This document shows, in pieces, positions 1 through 7,007 of a stretch of DNA of 64,000 nt. Source of the DNA: Bacillus infantis. Lineage in GTDB: Bacteria > Bacillota > Bacilli > Bacillales > Cytobacillaceae. How positions within the stretch are numbered: position 1 is the first letter of the stretch; every line of letters begins with the position of its first letter. The translations under genes were made by a program, and so were the position numbers. The notes beneath the pieces were generated by a model. That model was not told the origin of the DNA. It ran no database searches and saw nothing but the letters and a program-made list of their open reading frames with translations. The stretch lies in contig NZ_JAIVAP010000021.1 of the NCBI RefSeq assembly GCF_020171945.1, forward strand, positions 1 to 64,000, read 5' to 3'.

Positions 1-66
1 GCCAGAAATGGTCTAAGAGAATGCCTCGTCGAGGCACCAATATTCTTGAAATACAAGAAAAAACTC

Positions 67-104
67 AAAAGGCACTTCGAATGGACACATTCGAAATGCC
101 TTTT
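67..104. terminator. Long hairpin, probable bidirectional terminator
   Basis: Two 17-base arms (67-83 and 88-104) pair with one mismatch around the loop GACA. The arms begin with AAAA and end with TTTT, so the hairpin has a T tract on either strand. It probably ends a gene lying left of the window, or separates it from the exporter gene on the right. Confidence 0.6.
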
Positions 105-119
105 GTCTACAATCTGAAA

Positions 120-145
120 CAGCCAGCATTCTGCTGGCTGTTTTT
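120..145 (+). terminator. Rho-independent terminator
   Basis: A perfect 9-bp stem, CAGCCAGCA/TGCTGGCTG, with a 3-base loop is followed by TTTTT. It follows the 67-104 hairpin directly and would insulate the exporter gene at 218 from upstream transcription. Confidence 0.75.
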
Positions 146-217
146 CTGTGCAAAAGTATATTTACATTTACGGACATGTGGTATAAATTGGTATATAAAA
201 AGAAAGCGGGAAAGCGT

Positions 218-841
218 ATGGTGAACTTCTTTTTATTTGCTTTGATGTGCATTTTTCTGATCATCCTGCCAGGCCCTGATACTGCGGTTGCTACAAGAAA
301 TACTCTCTCTGCAGGAAGGATGGGCGGGCTCAAGACAATTGCAGGCACCTGCTCTGCGCTGGCAATCCACACACTTGCGGCGGTTGCCGGGCTTTCTGCC
401 CTCATAGTCAAGTCGGCTATGCTTTTTTCAATCTTGAAATATGCCGGTGCCGTCTACCTGGTCTATCTTGGAGTCAAAAGCCTGCTAACAATCAGGAATG
501 GCGGACAGGAAAATGAAAATAACAGCGGGTCAGTGATAAAGGGGAAAACGTTTTTCAAGCAGGGCTTTTTGACGAATCTGCTGAATCCGAAGGTTGCTGT
601 ATTTTTCCTGACCTTTCTGCCGCAGTTTGTTGAAGAGGGAACCGCGCCATTTATCCCATTCCTCACTATGGGAGCGGTCTATACCGTTTTGACTGCCGTC
701 TGGTTTTTCTTATATGTACTTTTAATCCAGCAGATCAGTTCTTTTATGAAGAAACCAAAAACTCAGAAGGCAATCGAGGGACTGACCGGGACCATTCTCA
801 TCGGGTTCGGTGTCAAGCTTGCTCTGGAGAAGGCGCGGTAG
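218..841 (+). CDS. LysE/RhtB-family amino acid exporter
   Basis: A 207-residue integral membrane protein of the LysE/RhtB family, which exports amino acids or related metabolites by proton antiport. The family hallmark LPGPD is at residues 17-21, after a first hydrophobic helix, and a second conserved block, FLTNLLNPKVAVFF, falls at about 115-130. About six hydrophobic segments are visible and the length is normal for the family (about 205-210). I chose the ATG at 218 because it places the first helix at the N terminus; an upstream in-frame ATG at 176 would add 14 polar residues not expected in this family. The ribosome binding site is weak for either start. The substrate cannot be predicted, and the gene appears monocistronic. 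Confidence 0.85.
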   Translation: MVNFFLFALMCIFLIILPGPDTAVATRNTLSAGRMGGLKTIAGTCSALAIHTLAAVAGLSALIVKSAMLFSILKYAGAVYLVYLGVKSLLTIRNGGQENENNSGSVIKGKTFFKQGFLTNLLNPKVAVFFLTFLPQFVEEGTAPFIPFLTMGAVYTVLTAVWFFLYVLLIQQISSFMKKPKTQKAIEGLTGTILIGFGVKLALEKAR

Positions 842-907
842 GCTCCTCATTTCCATCAAAACATGCTATTCTGTAAATAAGATCATAAGAACAGAAGGGC
901 TGAGTCC

Positions 908-1138
908 ATGTATTTAACCATTGAAGAAACGGCAGAATATCTGTCAATGCCAGCTGCTGCTGTCGAAAAGCTTGTGCAGCAGAAGAAAATCCGCGCCATT
1001 TTTGACGGAGAGCATTATCTCATCTATAAAGAGCAATTCAAGACCCATTTGGAACAGATGGAGAAGTATAAAAGGCTGGTCGAGGAAGTACTGAATGAAC
1101 CGATTCCGGAAGACCGGGATATAAAAGATGAAGACTAA
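908..1138 (+). CDS. Small excisionase-type HTH DNA-binding protein
   Basis: A 76-residue protein with an N-terminal MerR/excisionase-like helix-turn-helix (helix_turn_helix_17 type): MYLTIEETAEYLSMP is the typical start, followed by a KKIRAIFDGEHYLIYKEQF wing. The C-terminal third is acidic and helical (EDRDIKDED end). Proteins of this form are common as single genes on Bacillus chromosomes and need not mark a mobile element; no integrase or attachment site is nearby. The site AGAAGGGCTGAG lies just upstream of the ATG. A hairpin terminator follows at once, so it is transcribed alone or from the exporter's promoter. Its target is unknown. Confidence 0.75.
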   Translation: MYLTIEETAEYLSMPAAAVEKLVQQKKIRAIFDGEHYLIYKEQFKTHLEQMEKYKRLVEEVLNEPIPEDRDIKDED

Positions 1139-1142
1139 CACG

Positions 1143-1176
1143 AAGTGCCTGGGCCTGCCGGGTGCTTTTCTTTTTT
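1143..1176 (+). terminator. Rho-independent terminator
   Basis: The stem AGTGCCTGG (1144-1152) pairs with CCGGGTGCT, including G-U pairs, and a long T-rich tract follows (TTTTCTTTTTTT). It ends the small HTH gene. Confidence 0.65.
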
Positions 1177-1310
1177 TAGGCTCTGTTAAAGTCTATTGTT
1201 GATAATTTGATTAAATGAAAATATCTAATTATGAAAGTATCGTTGAAATGGAAGAGTCCTATTTCCTATACTCAGAAAAAAGACTCATTTGAGTGACAAG
1301 CAAGCCTTAA

Positions 1311-1500
1311 AATAAGCGGAGATTTTCCGGTTAAGCTGCTGAATAGGGCACTGGTGGGTGGAAATAAGCGGAGATTTTCCGGTTAAGCGAAGCGAAGTTG
1401 CCCATTTTCTTGTTTTTTGAGTCAATAGACGTAATTTCTCCGTCTATTTGAGCTGTTTTTAACGTTTTTTCGAAATTTGGGGGAATTTCTCCGCTTATTT
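1311..1500 (+). repeat. ~190-bp dispersed AATAAGCGGAG element, copy 1
   Basis: The element opens with two direct copies of a 26-base unit starting AATAAGCGGAGATTTTCCGG (from 1311 and 1363). An internal hairpin follows, AATAGACG (1424-1431) with CGTCTATT (1441-1448), then GAGCTGTTTTTAA, and it closes with the inverted end TCTCCGCTTATT near 1488-1500. The same order of blocks occurs in reverse orientation at 58799-58986. It lies wholly between genes and encodes no protein. It resembles a miniature palindromic element or a structured-RNA repeat. Confidence 0.75.
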
Positions 1501-1651
1501 TTAAAACTTGTCACTGATTCCCTCGTTCAGGTCCGTGAAGATCCGCTTTTTATGGCTGGCCGGGGATTCCTCTAAAATAAATTTTCTTGAATGACTCCAA
1601 AATTAGCTTATTGAACTATCTGATGCGTTAGTTTAACAAGCAAATATGACA

Positions 1652-1688
1652 AAATGGAACTTCCGCAAATCAGGAAGCTCCATTTTTT
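1652..1688 (+). terminator. Orphan terminator-like hairpin
   Basis: AAATGGAACTTCC (1652-1664) pairs with GGAAGCTCCATTT (1673-1685) with a single A-C mismatch, followed by more T. No gene ends just before it, so it may be a leftover from a deleted gene or may end read-through from the left. Confidence 0.55.
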
Positions 1689-1837
1689 ATAAGTAACCTC
1701 AACATTGAACTTTAACTAACCCTTTTTTATTAGCAGAATAGTGCACCGATCAAACAACCATGATTCAGGCCTATTGACTATGCATCCCTGGTGAGACAGA
1801 AAAAAGAGAAGCTGTGACATTTCGGATAAGTTTATTG

Positions 1838-1866
1838 TTGTGCTGAAGGGTAAAAAGGAGTATATT
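1838..1866 (+). promoter_or_regulatory. Probable SigA promoter of the ferredoxin-NADP reductase gene
   Basis: TTGTGC (1838-1843) and TATATT (1861-1866) are separated by 17 bases. The Fur box at 1871-1885 begins 4 bases downstream and would cover the start point. Confidence 0.45.
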
Positions 1867-1870
1867 TAAA

Positions 1871-1885
1871 TGAGAATGATAATCA
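1871..1885 (+). promoter_or_regulatory. Fur box
   Basis: TGAGAATGATAATCA matches the B. subtilis 7-1-7 Fur consensus TGATAATNATTATCA at 12 of 14 defined positions. It lies just downstream of the likely -10 and about 30 bases before the reductase start codon, so binding of Fur with Fe2+ should block transcription. The B. subtilis paralogue ycgT is, as I recall, a member of the Fur regulon, which agrees with this placement. Confidence 0.75.
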
Positions 1886-1913
1886 ATTCTATTGGTTATG
1901 AGGAGTGAGCGGA

Positions 1914-2963
1914 ATGAATCAGCAGGAGATTTTTGATGTCACCATTATTGGCGGGGGGCCAGCAGGCCTGTATTCAGCCTTTTACAGCGGCCTCAGGGAA
2001 ATGAAAACAAAACTGATTGAATTTCAGCCGCAGCTTGGCGGAAAAATACATGTTTATCCTGAAAAGATGATTTGGGATGTCGGCGGCCTGACGCCAACTC
2101 CCGGTGCAAAGCTGATTACACAGCTGGTGGAGCAGGGACTGACCTTTGATCCAGAGGTTGTGCTTAATGAGAAGGTAGAATCCATCTCCCGCGGTGAGGA
2201 TGGGATTTTCATCCTTTCCGGGTCTTCGGGCAGGCTGCACTATTCAAGGACAATCATTGTCGCTGTGGGCAGCGGAATTTTGAATCCCCAGAAGCTGAAC
2301 ATAGAGGGTGCCGAACGGTTTGAGGTTTCCAATCTAAATTATACGGTAAAATCACTGCAGCATTTCAAGGATAAAACGGTCATCATCTCAGGAGGAGGCA
2401 ATTCTGCGATTGATTGGGCAAATGAGCTGGAGCCGGTCGCACGCCAGGTGTATATCGCTTTCCGGAAGGAGAATCTATCCGGACATGAGGCGCAGGTGTC
2501 CCAGCTTCTCGGGAGCTCAGCCATCTGCCTTGGCTGCACGTCAATCACAAAGCTGATTGCAGGTGAAAGCCATGAGATGATTGAAAAGGTAGAGCTGACT
2601 AATTGTGAAACAGGAGAAATTTCTTATTTGGATGTGGACGAAGTCATCATCAACCATGGCTATGAGCAGGATGCTTCATTATTGAAGAATAGCGGATTGA
2701 AGATTGATATTGCCCAGGATTTCTATATTTCCGGGAACAGCTGCAGCGAGTCGTCCATTGAGGGCCTCTATGCAGCAGGGGATATCCTTCAGCATGAAGG
2801 CAAGCTCAATCTGATTGCAGGCGCGTTCCAGGATGCTGCCAATGCGGTGAACAAAGCAAAGCAATTCATCCAGCCGGACGCCGGCAGGGCCGCGATGGTC
2901 TCGTCCCATAATGATGTGTTCAAGCAGCGCAACCGCAAAATTGTCCAGCAGATGATTAAATAA
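1914..2963 (+). CDS. Ferredoxin--NADP reductase, YumC/YcgT type
   Basis: A 349-residue FAD flavoprotein of the thioredoxin-reductase-like ferredoxin/flavodoxin-NADP+ reductase family. The FAD-binding motif GGGPAG is at residues 13-18 after a beta strand (VTIIGG). A second dinucleotide fold follows with VIISGGGNSAIDWA, and the FAD-contacting block LYAAGDI is near the C terminus. The CxxC redox pair of true thioredoxin reductases is absent, as expected for this group. I chose the ATG at 1914 because AGGAG lies 8 bases upstream; a GTG at 1905 would overlap that site. The Fur box suggests an iron-starvation role, probably reducing ferredoxin or flavodoxin, or releasing iron from siderophores (inference). 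A terminator follows the gene. Confidence 0.9.
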   Translation: MNQQEIFDVTIIGGGPAGLYSAFYSGLREMKTKLIEFQPQLGGKIHVYPEKMIWDVGGLTPTPGAKLITQLVEQGLTFDPEVVLNEKVESISRGEDGIFILSGSSGRLHYSRTIIVAVGSGILNPQKLNIEGAERFEVSNLNYTVKSLQHFKDKTVIISGGGNSAIDWANELEPVARQVYIAFRKENLSGHEAQVSQLLGSSAICLGCTSITKLIAGESHEMIEKVELTNCETGEISYLDVDEVIINHGYEQDASLLKNSGLKIDIAQDFYISGNSCSESSIEGLYAAGDILQHEGKLNLIAGAFQDAANAVNKAKQFIQPDAGRAAMVSSHNDVFKQRNRKIVQQMIK

Positions 2964-2970
2964 TAGAGAT

Positions 2971-3007
2971 AAAGGCAGGTACCCTGATTTGGGCGCCTGC
3001 CTTTTTT
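2971..3007. terminator. Bidirectional terminator
   Basis: AAAGGCAGG and CCTGCCTTT form the main stem around a GGG/CCC inner pair, with TTTTTT on the right and an A-rich left flank. It sits between the convergent reductase and ydbT-like genes and even touches the latter's stop codon. Confidence 0.75.
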
Positions 3008-4535
3008 AGTATTCTTGATACCTGATTTCCGTTCCTCTTCCCACATACCATTCATAGAAGTCTGCAGCCATTTCTTTCGGTACATCATCAAGGCTGGAAT
3101 GGAGGACCGGCTTGGCTCTGTTGACGGTTTCAATTGAAGCAAGGCCGAGCCACTTTTGAAAAAGATTGCTTGTTACGCTGATCTCAATCACCTTTTCCCG
3201 CTTAGAAATGAACAGTGAAGTGGACAGGCTTCCGGATTTCATCTGGATGAACTGGCTGTTCAGGGTGTATCTTGTATTCCAGTAATCCAGGGCTCTCAAC
3301 AGGCCTATGATGATTAGGAGGCCAGCAGAAATGAACAGCCAGGCTCTCTCTGTATCAAGAATTTCAGGCTTGAACCATGCCAGTCCTGCAGTGGCCAGAA
3401 TCCAGACCCAGCTTGGCTTTAACAGGCGGATCCAGAAAGACTTCCCTGGCAGCCGCTTCATTTCCCTGGTGACCTCGTATTGCGGCAGGATTTCAGAAAT
3501 CATTTCATAGGCCCTTTTAACAGGGAGGAACGGATACAAGGTGCTGATTTCAGGCGAATCCTCACCGAGGCTTACACCGCCGGCGCTTGTCAGCTTTACT
3601 TCTGCAAGTCCCAGCAGCCTTTTGATGGGCGGCTGTTTCACTTCAATAGCCTGCACCCTCTCTTTTAAAATGGAGAATCTGGATTCATCGAGCACTCCCT
3701 GGACGATATAGATTCGCTCCTGATCAGAGGAGATTTCATACTTCCCATATTTAAGATAAGTCCTTGCCACCCCGATCCCGGTCGAAACGAGCAGCAAAAG
3801 GATTAGGATGCCTGCAAGAAGGAGTCCTGAACCCATCAATGCGGCAAAAAGACCCTGGGCCTGCTCGTCCAGGTCAAATACTTCATCGATTTTAAAATAA
3901 ATGGACAAAATGGCGGAAAACAGGACAAGAAAGCTGAAGGAAGTGAATGATGCTTTGAGGATGTCCTTTTTTCCAGGGGTAAAATGGACGATCCTCCCGG
4001 CAGGAAGCACAGATTGTACAGTTTGCTCACTTACGGCTTCCGGGCCAGCTTGAGGAGTGTCCACCGGATCCGCCAGTGAAATGCCTTCTTCATGTGGACG
4101 GGAAACATATTCTTCCAGATTTTCAGCTTCTTCCTTTCGGATCACCTTGAATTCAATCGCTGAATCTGCGCCTGACATTCCTGTTTCAAACCGGATTGAA
4201 GTTAGTCCGAATATCCGGTGAAAAAGGGAGGTGCGGTAATTCACATTCTGTACCTTTGAAAAAGGGATGGTTTGATTCGATTTGGTAAAAATCCCTTCTT
4301 TTAAGTGAAAGGAAGTGCCATCAAGCTTATAGGTGCTTGTCAGCCATTTCAGGACAATTGAAACAGCGGAAACTAGCATGAAAAGGAAGAATACCAGCCT
4401 TCCGTATTTAACATACGCAGCATCAGAGCCAAATTTGATGACAAACAGAAAGAAAACGATGAATATGGAACCCTTCACCAGCTGGTAGAGATTCATCAGC
4501 ATGATGAGCGGGTGATGGCGTTTCTCCTCAATCAT
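3006..4535 (-). CDS. ydbT: Bacterial PH-domain membrane protein, YdbT-like
   Basis: A 509-residue membrane protein with three bacterial PH (DUF304/bPH_2) domains between pairs of transmembrane helices. Each PH unit shows the typical pattern of a Y-x-L/I strand, then F.K...V..I, then a switch to an ...G..S..F.T..... strand, for example around YKLDGTSFHLKEGIF, YEISSDQERIYIVQG and YTLNSQFIQMKSGSL. B. subtilis YdbT is similar in length (493). Its start codon overlaps the stop of the upstream ydbS-like gene (ATGA), so the two are translationally coupled. In B. subtilis ydbST belongs to the SigW regulon and protects against an antimicrobial peptide; the same envelope-defence role is inferred here. 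Confidence 0.85.
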   Translation of the reverse strand: MIEEKRHHPLIMLMNLYQLVKGSIFIVFFLFVIKFGSDAAYVKYGRLVFFLFMLVSAVSIVLKWLTSTYKLDGTSFHLKEGIFTKSNQTIPFSKVQNVNYRTSLFHRIFGLTSIRFETGMSGADSAIEFKVIRKEEAENLEEYVSRPHEEGISLADPVDTPQAGPEAVSEQTVQSVLPAGRIVHFTPGKKDILKASFTSFSFLVLFSAILSIYFKIDEVFDLDEQAQGLFAALMGSGLLLAGILILLLLVSTGIGVARTYLKYGKYEISSDQERIYIVQGVLDESRFSILKERVQAIEVKQPPIKRLLGLAEVKLTSAGGVSLGEDSPEISTLYPFLPVKRAYEMISEILPQYEVTREMKRLPGKSFWIRLLKPSWVWILATAGLAWFKPEILDTERAWLFISAGLLIIIGLLRALDYWNTRYTLNSQFIQMKSGSLSTSLFISKREKVIEISVTSNLFQKWLGLASIETVNRAKPVLHSSLDDVPKEMAADFYEWYVGRGTEIRYQEY

Positions 4536-5026
4536 TGTTCCACTTCCTTTATTTTGGCGAAACGGGCAATCGTATCCCGCAGCTGCATAGCCACTTCCTC
4601 AGGCAATGCAGGAATGCTGTGGGAAGAGCCCATCGTTTCAATCGAGATGGAATAGAGGCCATATCTCCTCATCAATGGTCCCTGGCTGGCAGATACAGAT
4701 TGGATTTTTGTCATAGGTACCAGCTGGTGCTTCTCGGTGATCGCCCCGAATTTCAGCTTCAGGAATTCCTCGTCCACTCCATACCGCCAATTTTTATAAA
4801 GCAGCATCGGCCTGATGATAGACCAGGGAATTGAGAGAACTGTAATCACCACTAACCCGATCAGAATCCAGCCGATCCACTCTTTCCATGCAAAATAATG
4901 ATCCAGATAAAATAGTGTGCCGAGAACGGCGAAGGCAATAATGTCGCCGATCATATCGGCCGTAATCCAAACTTTTACCGCGTTTTTTGATAATCTGTTT
5001 TGAGGCGGTGCAATCCGCGATTCCAA
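4532..5026 (-). CDS. ydbS: Bacterial PH-domain protein, YdbS-like
   Basis: A 164-residue protein with two transmembrane helices (roughly residues 25-43 and 50-68) followed by one bacterial PH domain that contains the conserved block MTKIQSVSASQGPLMRRYGL. I chose the TTG start at 5026 because AGGAGTGG lies about 7 bases upstream; an in-frame TTG 21 bases further out would overlap that site and lacks its own. It is the first gene of the ydbS-ydbT pair and ends in a 4-base overlap with it. YdbS and YdbT probably act as one membrane complex. A candidate ECF-type promoter lies 53-79 bases upstream. Confidence 0.85.
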   Translation of the reverse strand: MESRIAPPQNRLSKNAVKVWITADMIGDIIAFAVLGTLFYLDHYFAWKEWIGWILIGLVVITVLSIPWSIIRPMLLYKNWRYGVDEEFLKLKFGAITEKHQLVPMTKIQSVSASQGPLMRRYGLYSISIETMGSSHSIPALPEEVAMQLRDTIARFAKIKEVEQ

Positions 5027-5078
5027 AAATACCACTCCTGAAAACAATTTAATAGAAAAATTAAGTCCTAATGTTACT

Positions 5079-5105
5079 TACGTCGAAGGTTCTCATAAAG
5101 ATTCA
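5079..5105 (-). promoter_or_regulatory. Candidate SigW/ECF promoter for ydbST
   Basis: Read on the minus strand, TGAATC (5105-5100) and CGTAA (from 5082) are separated by 17 bases. The SigW consensus is TGAAAC, 16-17 bases, then CGTA, so there is one mismatch in the -35. The match to known SigW control of B. subtilis ydbST raises its plausibility. Confidence 0.5.
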
Positions 5106-5199
5106 TTTAATTTTGCGGATAAGAGGGGGATTTCTATTTTGCAGTCTGTTTAACACGAATAATGGAATGTATCTGTTTTCAAAAGATATTTTACTTGTT

Positions 5200-5243
5200 A
5201 AATACGAACATTAATATAAGTTGACTTTTTATCGTTCGTGTAT
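5200..5243 (+). promoter_or_regulatory. Paired PurR boxes upstream of guaC
   Basis: AAATACGAACATT (5200-5212) matches the PurBox AWWWCCGAACWWT at 12 of 13 positions. An inverted, weaker copy, ATCGTTCGTGTAT (5231-5243), matches at 10 of 13. They are 18 bases apart, against the 16-17 usual in B. subtilis. The second box overlaps the promoter spacer. B. subtilis guaC (yumD) belongs to the PurR regulon. Confidence 0.6.
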
Positions 5244-5249
5244 TAAACT
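5221..5249 (+). promoter_or_regulatory. Probable SigA promoter of guaC
   Basis: TTGACT (5221-5226) and TAAACT (5244-5249) are 17 bases apart. The spacer is largely occupied by the second PurR-like box, consistent with repression by PurR. Confidence 0.5.
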
Positions 5250-5358
5250 CTTTAATGGGCTGGGACAGTAAATGCCCGCCGAATAATAATAATAGTTGAC
5301 TCTGGATGCTTCCGAGGAAGCAGGACTTGATTTTATACACATATAAGGAGTGTTACTC

Positions 5359-6342
5359 ATGGATAATGTATTTGATTACGAGGATATTCAATTAATTCCG
5401 GCAAAATCAATTGTGAACAGCAGGACTGAGTGTGATACAACGGTTGAGTTTGGAGGACGCACCTTTAAGCTGCCGGTTGTGCCTGCGAATATGCAGACCA
5501 TTATTGATGAGCGCATTTCCATCCAATTAGCAGAAAAAAATTATTTTTACATCATGCACCGCTTTCAGCCTGAAAAGCGCCTGGCATTTGTGAGAGATAT
5601 GAAATCCCGCGGATTATATGCATCAATCAGTGTCGGGGTTAAAGAAGAGGAATATACTTTCGTCCAGCAATTGGCGGAGGAGAAGCTTGTTCCTGAATAT
5701 ATTACAATCGACATCGCCCATGGCCATTCAAATGCCGTGATCAAAATGATCCAGCACATTAAAAAGCTTCTTCCGGAAAGCTTTGTCATCGCCGGAAATG
5801 TCGGTACGCCTGAAGCTGTTCGCGAGCTTGAGAATGCCGGGGCAGATGCAACGAAGGTTGGAATCGGGCCAGGGAAGGTCTGCATTACAAAAATCAAAAC
5901 CGGCTTCGGAACAGGCGGCTGGCAATTAGCTGCATTAAGATGGTGCGCCAAGGCAGCAAGCAAGCCGATCATTGCGGATGGGGGCATCCGCACACATGGC
6001 GATATTGCCAAATCAGTCCGCTTCGGCGCTTCCATGGTCATGATCGGTTCCCTTTTTGCGGGACATGAAGAATCCCCTGGAGAAACAGTCGAAGTCAACG
6101 GGAAGCTGTACAAAGAATATTTCGGATCTGCTTCCGAGTTCCAAAAAGGCGAAAAGAAGAACGTGGAAGGCAAGAAAATGCACGTTGAATACAAAGGTGC
6201 TTTAGAAGATACGCTGATCGAAATGGAACAGGATCTACAGTCCTCCATCTCCTATGCGGGAGGAAACAAGCTGTCCGCCATCAAGAATGTGGACTATGTT
6301 ATTGTCAAAAACTCCATCTTCAATGGAGATAAAGTATACTAA
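5359..6342 (+). CDS. guaC: GMP reductase
   Basis: A 327-residue GMP reductase of the Gram-positive (GuaC2) type, which converts GMP to IMP with NADPH and releases ammonia, linking guanine to adenine nucleotide pools. The IMPDH/GMPR TIM-barrel fold is clear: the catalytic loop [11 protein letters not shown] carries the active cysteine at residue 175, and the phosphate-binding [15 protein letters not shown] and [17 protein letters not shown] blocks follow. The absence of inserted CBS domains and the short length separate it from GuaB (about 488). The start at 5359 has AAGGAG upstream; an in-frame GTG at 5350 would be too close to it. It is monocistronic, with its own terminator and candidate PurR boxes upstream. 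Confidence 0.93.
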   Translation: MDNVFDYEDIQLIPAKSIVNSRTECDTTVEFGGRTFKLPVVPANMQTIIDERISIQLAEKNYFYIMHRFQPEKRLAFVRDMKSRGLYASISVGVKEEEYTFVQQLAEEKLVPEYITIDIAHGHSNAVIKMIQHIKKLLPESFVIAGNVGTPEAVRELENAGADATKVGIGPGKVCITKIKTGFGTGGWQLAALRWCAKAASKPIIADGGIRTHGDIAKSVRFGASMVMIGSLFAGHEESPGETVEVNGKLYKEYFGSASEFQKGEKKNVEGKKMHVEYKGALEDTLIEMEQDLQSSISYAGGNKLSAIKNVDYVIVKNSIFNGDKVY

Positions 6343-6350
6343 TCAGCAAG

Positions 6351-6377
6351 CCGCCTGTCCTGGATAGGCGGTTTTTT
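6351..6377 (+). terminator. guaC terminator
   Basis: CCGCCTGTCC pairs with GGATAGGCGG (one G-U) around a single-base turn, followed by TTTTTT. Confidence 0.8.
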
Positions 6378-6418
6378 GCTGCATTCATAGGATAAAAACA
6401 AAATAAGAGCAACTTTTT

Positions 6419-6449
6419 TGAAACCATAACATGTTTGGAATTGTCTAAC
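6419..6449 (+). promoter_or_regulatory. ECF-type, probably autoregulated promoter
   Basis: TGAAAC (6419-6424) and GTCTAAC (6443-6449) have the spacing and sequence of Bacillus ECF promoters of the SigM/SigV class (GAAAC, 16-17 bases, CGTC). It lies about 25 bases before the sigma gene. The same TGAAAC and TCTAAC pair with an identical 25-base offset occurs before the sigma gene at 54093. Confidence 0.65.
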
Positions 6450-6473
6450 TGCCGGGAAGAAGGGGGGAAGGAA

Positions 6474-7007
6474 TTGGAGAAAATAGAAAGAGACCAATTG
6501 CTTACAGAAGCCATGGATGCATATGGGCATTATCTGACACGGCTCGCTTATGCCTTCGTGAAAGACGAAGCGAAAGCTGAGGATATCATCCAGGAGGTAT
6601 ATATCCGCTATTATCTGAAGCTGGAACAATTTGAAGGCCGGTCCAGCGTTAAAACCTATTTATACAGAATGACCGTGAATGAATGCAAAAACTACCTGAA
6701 AAGCTGGTCTTTCCGAAAAATAGATCTTTTTAATAGAAAAAGTGTGATGCCTTCATCCCATTTTAACCCTGAAGAGGAAGTGCTGAGGCGGGAGGGGGAA
6801 AGCTGGACTTTCCGGCTGATCGACAGGCTGCCGGCCAAATATAAGGAAGTCCTTTGGCTCCATTATTATGCAGAGCTTTCTGTAAAGGAGATCGGGGATA
6901 TTTTGAAGTGCCCGGCCAATACGGTGAAAACCAGGCTGGCCAGGGGAAGGAAAATGGCGCGGCTGACAATGGGAGAGGAGGAGATTGAAGATGCCAAAGA
7001 ATATTAA
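6474..7007 (+). CDS. ECF-family RNA polymerase sigma factor
   Basis: A 177-residue group 4 (ECF) sigma factor. Region 2 spans about residues 10-75, with LAYAFVKDEAKAEDIIQEVY and the core-binding FEGRSSVKTYLYRMTVNEC block. Region 4 lies in the last 60 residues with the helix-turn-helix LSVKEIGDILKCPANTVKTR. I chose the TTG at 6474, which has GGGGGGAAGG upstream; longer in-frame starts lack a site. The next gene overlaps its 3' end by 17 bases and encodes a membrane protein that is probably the cognate regulator. The ECF-type promoter upstream suggests positive autoregulation. Confidence 0.9.
   Translation: MEKIERDQLLTEAMDAYGHYLTRLAYAFVKDEAKAEDIIQEVYIRYYLKLEQFEGRSSVKTYLYRMTVNECKNYLKSWSFRKIDLFNRKSVMPSSHFNPEEEVLRREGESWTFRLIDRLPAKYKEVLWLHYYAELSVKEIGDILKCPANTVKTRLARGRKMARLTMGEEEIEDAKEY

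Larger units (their letters stand above)
1139..1913. other. Gene-free spacer with terminators, a dispersed repeat and a Fur-controlled promoter
   Basis: This spacer of about 775 bases holds a terminator for the small HTH gene (1143-1176), one copy of a ~190-bp dispersed element (1311-1500), an orphan terminator-like hairpin (1652-1688) and the promoter and Fur box of the next gene (1838-1885). I found no convincing coding region in it. The orphan hairpin suggests that a gene has been lost or eroded here. Confidence 0.7.
5027..5358. other. Divergent control region between ydbST and guaC
   Basis: This spacer of 332 bases contains the leftward ECF-type promoter (5079-5105), the rightward guaC promoter and PurR-like boxes (5200-5249), and a small perfect hairpin, TGCTTCC/GGAAGCA (5307-5322), in the guaC leader. 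I looked for a purine riboswitch core in the leader and did not recognise one. Confidence 0.6.

Noticed and set aside
13-411. Minus-strand open frame across the left edge and the LysE gene
   Set aside because: It spans two hairpin terminators and the start of a well-supported exporter gene, with an implausible composition.
908-1138. Excisionase-like protein as a sign of a mobile element
   Set aside because: No integrase, attachment repeats or phage genes are nearby, and this protein type is common as a single chromosomal gene.
5250-5358. Purine or T-box riboswitch in the guaC leader
   Set aside because: The leader shows only one small hairpin and no recognisable conserved core of either riboswitch class.
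5565-6248. Long open frame on the minus strand opposite guaC
   Set aside because: It is a low-complexity, serine/proline-rich translation of the antisense strand of a strongly conserved enzyme gene; no start site supports it.
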